Positions 1 through 5,214 of a stretch of 9,361 bases of DNA are shown here, in pieces; the stretch's first letter is position 1, and every line of letters begins with the position of its first letter. Origin of the DNA: an uncultured Clostridia bacterium. GTDB lineage: Bacteria > Bacillota > Clostridia > Oscillospirales > Ruminococcaceae. A program made the position numbers and the translations under genes. The stretch lies in the NCBI GenBank assembly GCA_947176675.1, contig CAMWRN010000075.1, positions 1 to 9,361 on the forward strand. Reading direction: 5' to 3'. The notes under the pieces are model-generated. The model saw only the letters and a program-made list of their open reading frames with translations, searched no databases and was not told where the DNA came from.

Positions 1-584
1 CTCCTCACATGATATATCTCCCCGAAGCGGACTTCTCCGAGGAGAAATTCATTGCCGACATACGTGAAGCGCAAAAGCGTTACAAAGCCGTTATTATCGC
101 GGTCTCTGAGGGAATAAACTTAGGCGGCAGCTTTTCCTCGGAGCTTACCGACGCTTTCGGTCACAAGTATCTTTCGGGCGTGGGAAAATATCTGGAAAAG
201 ATCGTCGGTGACAATATCGGCTGCAAGGTGCGTTCCATAGAGCTTAACGTTATGCAGCGGTGCAGCTCTCATATCGCTTCCCTTACGGATATTTCCGAGG
301 CCAAGGAGATAGGCGAAGCGGCGGTGCGGGCGGCTGTTTCGGGGGAAAGCGGCGTGATGATGATATTCCGCCGCATAAGCAACAATCCGTATCGGGTGGA
401 AATAGTTACGGCTCCGGTTGACGGAATCGCCAACAAGGAGAAGCTTTTCCCCGCTGAATGGATAAACGCAGAGGGCAACAACGTTACCGTTGACGCTCTG
501 GACTATTTCCTGCCGCTTATTCAGGGAGAACCCGATATCGAGTACAGGAACGGTATACCCGTTCATTTCAGATTAAATCAATAA
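1..584 (+). CDS. Phosphofructokinase family (probably PPi-dependent), C-terminal part, 5' end cut off
   Basis: This is the last ~193 codons of a 6-phosphofructokinase-family enzyme, which phosphorylates fructose 6-phosphate in cytoplasmic glycolysis. The frame is open from base 3 (Pro-His before the first Met at base 9), so that Met is internal and the gene begins outside the window. Recognisable elements are IYLPEADFSEEKF, the strand-plus-glycine segment AVIIAVSEGINLGG, DAFGHKYLSGVGKYLE, and ELNVMQRCSSHIAS, the block facing the sugar phosphate. The last two resemble the clostridial pyrophosphate-dependent branch more than the short ATP-dependent PfkA, whose equivalent reads like GHIQRGG. The phosphoryl-donor motif (GGDD versus GGDG) that would settle PPi or ATP lies upstream and is not visible. 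It ends 31 bases before a cellulase gene on the same strand with no terminator between, so the two may be co-transcribed. Family confident, donor inferred. Confidence 0.85.
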   Translation, partial: PHMIYLPEADFSEEKFIADIREAQKRYKAVIIAVSEGINLGGSFSSELTDAFGHKYLSGVGKYLEKIVGDNIGCKVRSIELNVMQRCSSHIASLTDISEAKEIGEAAVRAAVSGESGVMMIFRRISNNPYRVEIVTAPVDGIANKEKLFPAEWINAEGNNVTVDALDYFLPLIQGEPDIEYRNGIPVHFRLNQ

Positions 585-615
585 AGTAAGTCAAATCGGG
601 AAAGGACGTTGTCCA

Positions 616-1809
616 ATGTATCCAATAAAAAAAATATCCGCAGTATTATTGTCTGCGGCGCTTTCGCTGGCGGTTCTCACCTCCTGCGGAAACGGAAACA
701 CCGCACAGGACGGCGGTTCTGCCGCTAACTCTGCTGTATCGGGAGAAATGCGCAGCATTACTTCCATGGAGCTTGTAAAAGACATGGGGCTCGGCTGGAA
801 TCTTGGAAACACTCTCGATGTATGCCAGGCTGACCGTGACGGAGACGGAAAGGTCAACGAGCACGTTGAAGAAGGCGAAAAGGTGGACGAAACGCTTTGG
901 GGAAATCCCAAAGCAACAAAGGAGCTTTTTACCGCTCTCAAGGAAGACGGTATCAAGTCTGTGAGAATACCTGTGACCTGGCGCGACCACATGGACGCGG
1001 ACGGGAACGTTGACCGCGACTGGCTGGACAGGGTGCATGAAGTTGTCGATTACGCCTACAGTCAGGATATGTACGTGCTGCTGAACGTCCACCACGACGG
1101 CGGCGGAGACCCTCAGTTCGGTGCGTGGATAATTGAAGGCGCAAAGAACGACAAGGAAAACACTCTTAAAAAGTACAGAAACCTCTGGTCGCAGATTGCG
1201 GAGGAATTCAAGGACTACGGAGACAAGCTTGTGTTCGAGTCCATGAATGAAGTAGGTTTTGACGGTATTTCAGAAAATGCGGCATACGACCTGCTGAATG
1301 AGTTCAATCAGGAATTTGTCACTCTTATCCGCGGCAGCGGAGGAAACAATGAGACCCGTCATCTGCTTATCGCGGGATACTGGACAGATATCCAGAAGAC
1401 CTGCGACGGACGCTTTAAAATGCCCGACGACCCTGCGGAAAGATGTATCGTTTCTGTACATTACTACACGCCATGGGAATTCTGCACGACTAATATTCAC
1501 AACACATGGGGTACAGACGCGGAAGTCAAGCAGATGGAAAATCTTTACGGAATGATGAAAACAAATTTCGTGGATAAGGGTATTCCCGTAATTATCGGAG
1601 AATACGCCGCCAGCGGAAACGACAAGGCAAGCTGCGTTTTCTTTATTGAGAAAATGGTTAAGCTTTGCAGCGATTACGGCATGGCTCCTTTCTACTGGGA
1701 CAACGGCGGTCAGGTAGACAGAAGCATCTATGAATGGCGCACTCCCGAATATCTCGAAGCTATGAAAAGGGCTTCGAGCGGAGATGACTATGAGGTCACA
1801 AAAAAGTAA
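616..1809 (+). CDS. GH5 family endoglucanase, surface lipoprotein
   Basis: A 397-residue glycoside hydrolase family 5 enzyme expected to cut beta-1,4-glucans such as cellulose outside the cell. Residues 1-24 are a lipoprotein signal (KK, hydrophobic core, LTSC with Cys24), followed by a Gly/Asn/Ser linker to about 45. The catalytic barrel runs ~50-385: GLGWNLGNTLD (58-68), Arg117 in VRIPVTW, NVHHDGG with His159/His160, acid/base Glu212 in FESMNEVGF, His282/Tyr283 in VHYYTPW, nucleophile Glu329 in VIIGEYAA and Trp361 in WDNGG. All expected GH5 active-site residues are present, and the motif set resembles subfamily 4 (inferred). There is no carbohydrate-binding module or C-terminal dockerin, so it is probably membrane-tethered by lipid rather than part of a cellulosome. 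A Ca-loop-like insert (DRDGDGKVN, 73-81) sits after the first barrel strand. AAAGGAC at 601-607 supports the ATG. Xyloglucanase or other beta-glucanase activity is possible. Confidence 0.93.
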   Translation: MYPIKKISAVLLSAALSLAVLTSCGNGNTAQDGGSAANSAVSGEMRSITSMELVKDMGLGWNLGNTLDVCQADRDGDGKVNEHVEEGEKVDETLWGNPKATKELFTALKEDGIKSVRIPVTWRDHMDADGNVDRDWLDRVHEVVDYAYSQDMYVLLNVHHDGGGDPQFGAWIIEGAKNDKENTLKKYRNLWSQIAEEFKDYGDKLVFESMNEVGFDGISENAAYDLLNEFNQEFVTLIRGSGGNNETRHLLIAGYWTDIQKTCDGRFKMPDDPAERCIVSVHYYTPWEFCTTNIHNTWGTDAEVKQMENLYGMMKTNFVDKGIPVIIGEYAASGNDKASCVFFIEKMVKLCSDYGMAPFYWDNGGQVDRSIYEWRTPEYLEAMKRASSGDDYEVTKK

Positions 1810-1824
1810 AAAATTTTGCACAGC

Positions 1825-1864
1825 GTTTTTCCGCGGAAGTTTTTTCGCGGAAAAACATTTTTTT
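1825..1864 (+). terminator. Rho-independent terminator after the GH5 gene
   Basis: A perfect 11-bp stem, GTTTTTCCGCG (1825-1835) with CGCGGAAAAAC (1846-1856), encloses a 10-base loop and is followed by seven T (1858-1864). It lies 15 bases past the GH5 stop codon and should end the phosphofructokinase-GH5 transcript. Confidence 0.9.
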
Positions 1865-2193
1865 CCGTAAATTTGAAAATATTCAAATGTTTTCATGATA
1901 AGGAAAAAATTGTCGCAACGAAATTCATAAATTATTAACACAATTATACAAAATCTATGATAAAATAATAAAAGTATTTGTTATTTTGCCTAGATATAAA
2001 ATTTTGCAGGACTTTTTTAGATAAAATTACAAAAAACACTTGCAATGTCAACAAAAATTGTGTATAATAAATTACATAAGTGCGTTTTATATGAAAAATG
2101 TTCCGTGGGGTTCGGATGCTTTTTCGGCATTAAAATTTGTCCCAAGGATATAAGCCGATGCGCTCAGGCTAAAATGAAAGGATGACCGTCTAT
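1865..2193 (+). other. AT-rich intergenic region and leader of the CdaR-like gene
   Basis: About 330 bases without a convincing gene. The first ~175 bases are very AT-rich with no clear signal. A promoter follows (2040-2068), then an untranslated leader of roughly 120 bases. The leader can form a small helix ATGC/GCAT around TTTTTCG (about 2115-2130), which a flanking TGGGG/TCCCA helix (one G-T pair) could close, plus AGCC/GGCT near 2153-2170. These are short and unproven, and no known riboswitch motif was recognised. The only small ORF (2091-2153, 20 codons) lacks a good ribosome site. Confidence 0.45.
2040..2068 (+). promoter_or_regulatory. Sigma-A-type promoter for the CdaR-like regulator
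   Basis: TTGCAA (2040-2045) as -35 and a perfect TATAAT (2063-2068) as -10 are separated by 17 bases, the optimal spacing. Transcription would start near 2075, leaving a leader of about 120 bases before the regulator. It is the best promoter in the window and lies downstream of the GH5 terminator, so the regulator has its own transcription unit. No operator palindrome was found around it. Confidence 0.75.
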
Positions 2194-3279
2194 ATGTCAA
2201 ACAGACTGTTTCAAGGCTTAATTCATCAGATGAGAGACGCGATGGACTGCATTATCGGCGTTGTGGATTCCACCGCTACGATCATTGCTTGCAGCGAGCT
2301 TTCAAAGATCGGCACCACCAACGAATTCGTTTCGCTCGACTTGAGCGATTCCCATGATATTTTTGTACGCGACGGCTATACATACAAGCCGTTCGGTTCC
2401 CACATCAAGCCGGATTACGCCGTATTTGTGGAGGGGACCGATGAAAACGCGGCGAAGTATGCAAATATTATGTCGATAACCCTGTCCTCTATAAAGCAGT
2501 ATTACGACGAAAAATACGACAGGACAAATTTTATCAAGAACGTTGTGCTGGACAACGTACTCCCCGGCGATATCGTTGTAAAGGCGCGGGAGCTGCACTT
2601 CAACAGTGATGTGAGCAGAGTAGTCCTGCTGATAAGAATTATTTCTTCAAATGATGTTTCCGCGTTCGATGTTATTCAGAACCTGTTCCCCGACAAGGCT
2701 AAGGACTTTGTACTGAATATCACGGAGTCGGATATTGTTCTTGTCAAGGAAATAAAGAGCAATGTTGAGTCCAAAGACCTGGAAAAGCTTGCAAGATCTA
2801 TTTCCGATACGCTTTCAAGCGAATTCTACACAAGAGTGAACGTTGGTATAGGCACTGTTGTTACGGGTATAAAAGACTTGGCACGGTCGTTTAAGGAAGC
2901 TCAGATCGCTCTTGAAGTGGGAAAGGTCTTCGATACGGACAAGGTCATCGTTTCCTACGACAACCTCGGTATCGCAAGGCTGATATATCACCTTCCCACA
3001 ACACTTTGCGAGACGTTCTTACAGGAGGTTTTCAAGAAAGGCTCTATCGAGTCCCTTGACCATGAAACTCTCTTTACCATTCAGAGATTTTTTGAAAACA
3101 ATCTGAATGTTTCCGAGACCTCCAGAAAGCTGTTTGTGCATAGAAATACTCTTGTTTACAGACTGGAAAAAATAAAGAAGCTCACCGGTCTCGATCTTCG
3201 GGAATTCGACCATGCTATCGTTTTCAAGATCGCACTTATGGTCAAGAAGTACCTTTCGGCTAATCCCGTAAAATTCTAA
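2194..3279 (+). CDS. CdaR/PucR-type transcriptional regulator
   Basis: A cytoplasmic DNA-binding regulator of the CdaR (sugar-diacid regulator) / PucR C-terminal HTH family, 361 residues. The N-terminal ~100 residues (SNRLFQGLIHQMRDAMDCIIGVVD onward) form a ligand-sensing-type region. Residues ~135-260 match the central GGDEF-like CdaR domain, including GIGTVVTGIKDLARSFKEA and a Tyr-Asp-Asn-Leu-Gly turn. Residues ~290-355 are the PucR helix-turn-helix: FFENNLNVSETSRKLFVHRN followed by TLVYRLEKIKKLTG. The ligand cannot be predicted. I chose ATG 2194 over the in-frame ATG at 2182 because AAAGGA (2177-2182) sits a normal 11 bases before 2194 but abuts 2182, and relatives usually begin near Ser-Asn-(Arg/Gln)-Leu-Phe-Gln. 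It lies upstream of ftsE in the same direction but is separated by a structured spacer with a terminator-like hairpin, so a shared transcript is uncertain. Confidence 0.87.
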   Translation: MSNRLFQGLIHQMRDAMDCIIGVVDSTATIIACSELSKIGTTNEFVSLDLSDSHDIFVRDGYTYKPFGSHIKPDYAVFVEGTDENAAKYANIMSITLSSIKQYYDEKYDRTNFIKNVVLDNVLPGDIVVKARELHFNSDVSRVVLLIRIISSNDVSAFDVIQNLFPDKAKDFVLNITESDIVLVKEIKSNVESKDLEKLARSISDTLSSEFYTRVNVGIGTVVTGIKDLARSFKEAQIALEVGKVFDTDKVIVSYDNLGIARLIYHLPTTLCETFLQEVFKKGSIESLDHETLFTIQRFFENNLNVSETSRKLFVHRNTLVYRLEKIKKLTGLDLREFDHAIVFKIALMVKKYLSANPVKF

Positions 3280-3403
3280 GGATATTTACAGAATGCCGAG
3301 GAATTGCAGTTCTGTGTCTGCGGCGTTTTGGCGCAAAGGCATGGCGGTTGTCCCCGGACAGAATACAGGCGGCGTTTGCGAAGCATTTTAATACGTTCAA
3401 TTC
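3280..3403 (+). other. GC-richer spacer between the CdaR-like gene and the hairpin
   Basis: This stretch is distinctly richer in G and C than the other intergenic DNA. It contains inverted segments that could pair, for example TGTCTG (3315-3320) with CGGACA (3355-3360), or alternatively TTCTGT (3310-3315) with ACAGAA (3358-3363). The two pairings are mutually exclusive. No gene, clear promoter or known RNA motif was recognised. Confidence 0.3.
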
Positions 3404-3445
3404 ATGGGGGCAGAGTTGTTCTGCTCCCATAAATATTTTGTTTGG
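3404..3445 (+). terminator. Terminator-like hairpin between the regulator and ftsE
   Basis: An 11-bp stem with one G-T pair, ATGGGGGCAGA (3404-3414) with TCTGCTCCCAT (3420-3430), has a 5-base loop (GTTGT). The sequence after it is only moderately T-rich (AAATATTTTGTTT), so termination may be partial. It lies ~125 bases past the regulator's stop codon. Its left arm contains an ATG in frame with ftsE, which argues against that ATG as the start. Confidence 0.6.
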
Positions 3446-3474
3446 CAAAATTTGTTAATTCAAACTTTAGAGAT

Positions 3475-3493
3475 AGGCGGTGTAAACCTTTTG
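3475..3493 (+). promoter_or_regulatory. Ribosome binding site that sets a TTG start for ftsE
   Basis: AGGCGGTG (3475-3482) differs at one base from AGGAGGTG and ends at a normal distance from TTG 3491. No comparable site precedes the ATG at 3404. Confidence 0.7.
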
Positions 3494-4159
3494 GTTGAAC
3501 TCAGAAATGTCAGTGTTACATATTCAAACGGCGTAGACGCGCTCCACGATGTAAGCTTAAGGATAAACGACGGCGAATTTGCCTTTGTTGTGGGCGAATC
3601 CGGCGCAGGTAAAAGTACCCTCATCAAGCTGCTTTTAAAGGAAATTACTCCCACAAGCGGCAGGATAACGGTAAACGGCTTCAATCTGGAAAAATTAAAA
3701 AAAAGCAAGGCGCACAAGCTGAGGCGCACTATCGGCTTCGTCTTTCAGGACTTCAAGCTGATAAACACCATGAACGTTTACGACAATGTTGCATTCGTGC
3801 TGCGGAGCATTGATGCGCCGATCAAGTATATCCGCAACCGTGTGCCCTATGTTATCAGTCTGGTTGGTTTGAAAGACAGAGCAAAAAGCTATCCTACCGA
3901 GCTTTCGGGCGGCGAGCAGCAGCGTGTTGCTCTGGCGAGGGCTTTGGTGAACGATCCACAGCTTATCATTGCGGACGAGCCTACGGGCAACCTTGACCCC
4001 AAAACGTCTCTGGAGATTGTGGAACTCCTTAAAGGCATAAACGAATGCGGCACTACGGTCATGATGGTAACCCACGAACATGAGCTTGTACGTCATTTTG
4101 GCGGCAGGACTATCACCATTAAGGACGGACGCATTACATTTGATGATTACATAGGGTAA
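3491..4159 (+). CDS. ftsE: Cell division ATP-binding protein FtsE
   Basis: The ATPase half of the FtsEX complex, which works at the inner membrane face and uses ATP to switch on peptidoglycan hydrolases during division or elongation. From the TTG at 3491 it is 222 residues, close to the usual FtsE length (~220-230). Motifs in order: Walker A GESGAGKST (35-43), Q-loop VFQDFKL (84-90), signature LSGGEQQR (138-145), Walker B LIIADEPTGNLD (158-169) and H-loop His195 in VTHEH. All ATPase residues are intact. FtsE-specific wording (DFKLINTMNVYDNVAF, ADEPTGNLDP) separates it from general LolD/MacB-like transporters. TTG is preferred because AGGCGGTG (3475-3482) lies 10 bases ahead and homology begins at Val-Glu-Leu-Arg-Asn. 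The in-frame ATG at 3404 lies in a hairpin stem with no ribosome site and would add 29 unlike residues. ftsX follows after 69 bases. Confidence 0.95.
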   Translation: MVELRNVSVTYSNGVDALHDVSLRINDGEFAFVVGESGAGKSTLIKLLLKEITPTSGRITVNGFNLEKLKKSKAHKLRRTIGFVFQDFKLINTMNVYDNVAFVLRSIDAPIKYIRNRVPYVISLVGLKDRAKSYPTELSGGEQQRVALARALVNDPQLIIADEPTGNLDPKTSLEIVELLKGINECGTTVMMVTHEHELVRHFGGRTITIKDGRITFDDYIG

Positions 4160-4188
4160 TTTCCGTAAAAAATATACAAATAGTTTTG

Positions 4189-4231
4189 AAAGGAGATAGA
4201 TTTTTCCTCGGAAAAATCTGTTGCAGAAATG
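4189..4231 (+). promoter_or_regulatory. ftsX ribosome site with a hairpin in the spacer
   Basis: AAAGGAG (4189-4195) is a near-perfect Shine-Dalgarno, but ATG 4229 is 33 bases beyond it. Between them AGATTTTTC (4198-4206) pairs with GAAAAATCT (4211-4219) in a 9-bp stem with loop CTCG. If folded, only 11 unpaired bases separate the site from the start, a normal distance. There is no T-tract after it, so it is not a terminator. Confidence 0.65.
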
Positions 4232-5140
4232 AAGCTTAGCAGTATGAATTACCTGTTCGGACAGGGAATGAAAAATATCTGGACAAACCGCATAATGTCG
4301 GTGGCGTCTTTTTGTATCCTGTCGGTATCGCTTTTGCTGATCGGGTTTACAATGCTTTTTGTTGCAAATATCAACCGCTTTGTAAGCGGCGTGGAAAATA
4401 AAAACGAGGTAGTCATCTTCCTTGACGATGACGTGGACTCGGTTATGGCATCCGCAATGGAAAATACCATAAGAAATATACATAATGTAGAATCCGTGAC
4501 GTTCTATTCCAAAGACGAAGCCTTGGAGGACATGAAAAAAAGCATGGAGAGCGACAATGCCGACCAGCTGTTCAGCTATGTGGGCGAGGAAAATCCGCTT
4601 CCCGATGCATTCCGTATAAGGATAGCAGACATTGAAGAAATCAGTCCAACGCTTATGGACATCAATCGTCTGGACGGTATAGACAGTATCAAATCCCCCA
4701 CCGACTTCATAAACATTCTTACGGGACTCAAACGCTTTATCGGGATAGTTTCGGCAGTTATACTGCTGGCTCTGATACTGGTTTCGCTTGTAATTATTTC
4801 CAACGCTGCGCGTGCAAGCGTTGACATCAGAAAGCGTGAGATCGCTATCATGAAGCTTGTTGGCGCGACAAACACATTCATAAAAGTGCCGTTCTTTGTG
4901 GAGGGAATGTTCCTGGGCGCGTTGGCGGGAATTTTTGCTTCGGCTGTTACCTGTATAGGCTACTCCGAGCTTATTAAAGTTCTTTCGCAGGACATGACCA
5001 TTTGGAGTATTATGTCGGTAAACGGATTTATCCCTATGAGTGAATTTGTGGTAAGGCTCGTTATCGGTTACGCTGCCGCAGGAATGATAATCAGCGCGTT
5101 CGGTACTGTTATGAGTACGCGCAAATATCTTAAAGTTTAG
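4229..5140 (+). CDS. ftsX: Cell division membrane protein FtsX
   Basis: The membrane half of FtsEX, 303 residues, which passes FtsE's ATP-driven movement to a hydrolase outside the membrane. The start MKLSSMNYLFGQGMKNIWTNRIMSVAS has the form typical of Gram-positive FtsX. Predicted membrane segments are ~22-45, ~170-192, ~222-245 and ~272-294. The extracellular loop between the first two (~46-168) is the family's partner-binding domain and contains EVVIFLDDDVD. The cytoplasmic coupling segment VDIRKREIAIMKLVGAT (198-214), which docks on FtsE, is well conserved. It follows ftsE and precedes a coiled-coil M23 protein, the classical activation target. The ATG is the only usable start after an in-frame TGA at 4187, yet the obvious Shine-Dalgarno is 33 bases away with a hairpin between them. 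That may tune FtsX relative to FtsE. Confidence 0.95.
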   Translation: MKLSSMNYLFGQGMKNIWTNRIMSVASFCILSVSLLLIGFTMLFVANINRFVSGVENKNEVVIFLDDDVDSVMASAMENTIRNIHNVESVTFYSKDEALEDMKKSMESDNADQLFSYVGEENPLPDAFRIRIADIEEISPTLMDINRLDGIDSIKSPTDFINILTGLKRFIGIVSAVILLALILVSLVIISNAARASVDIRKREIAIMKLVGATNTFIKVPFFVEGMFLGALAGIFASAVTCIGYSELIKVLSQDMTIWSIMSVNGFIPMSEFVVRLVIGYAAAGMIISAFGTVMSTRKYLKV

Positions 5141-5144
5141 TCGG

Positions 5145-5167
5145 ATACCGGAGAACTGCTCCGGTAT
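5145..5167 (+). other. Intergenic hairpin between ftsX and the M23 gene
   Basis: A perfect 9-bp stem ATACCGGAG (5145-5153) / CTCCGGTAT (5159-5167) with loop AACTG starts 5 bases after the ftsX stop. It has no T-tract, so it is more likely an mRNA end-protector, processing site or weak attenuator than a terminator. Confidence 0.55.
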
Positions 5168-5214
5168 ATCTTATACGCAGGACCGCGAAAAATGTCGGGA
5201 AAGGAGACAGCGCC

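Noticed and set aside
1935..1966. A second promoter (TTAACA with TATGAT or TAAAAT) in the AT-rich intergenic region
   Set aside because: Spacings of 15 or 20 bases are poor, and such matches are expected by chance in sequence this AT-rich.
2091..2153. A 20-codon ORF (MKNVPWGSDAF...) in the leader of the CdaR-like gene, as a possible leader peptide
   Set aside because: It has only a weak AAGTG ahead of it, shows no run of a regulatory amino acid, and its stop is not placed next to a clear terminator/antiterminator pair.
2182..2184. ATG as start of the CdaR-like regulator
   Set aside because: The Shine-Dalgarno AAAGGA directly abuts this ATG. The in-frame ATG at 2194 has proper spacing and fits the family N-terminus.
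3290..3380. A structured non-coding RNA or riboswitch upstream of ftsE
   Set aside because: The pairing segments are short and mutually exclusive, and no known motif is recognisable. Kept only as a low-confidence spacer description.
3695..4483. Minus-strand open frame of 262 codons across the ftsE-ftsX junction
   Set aside because: It overlaps two certain genes on the other strand and has low-complexity Cys/His/Arg-rich composition, with no recognisable family.
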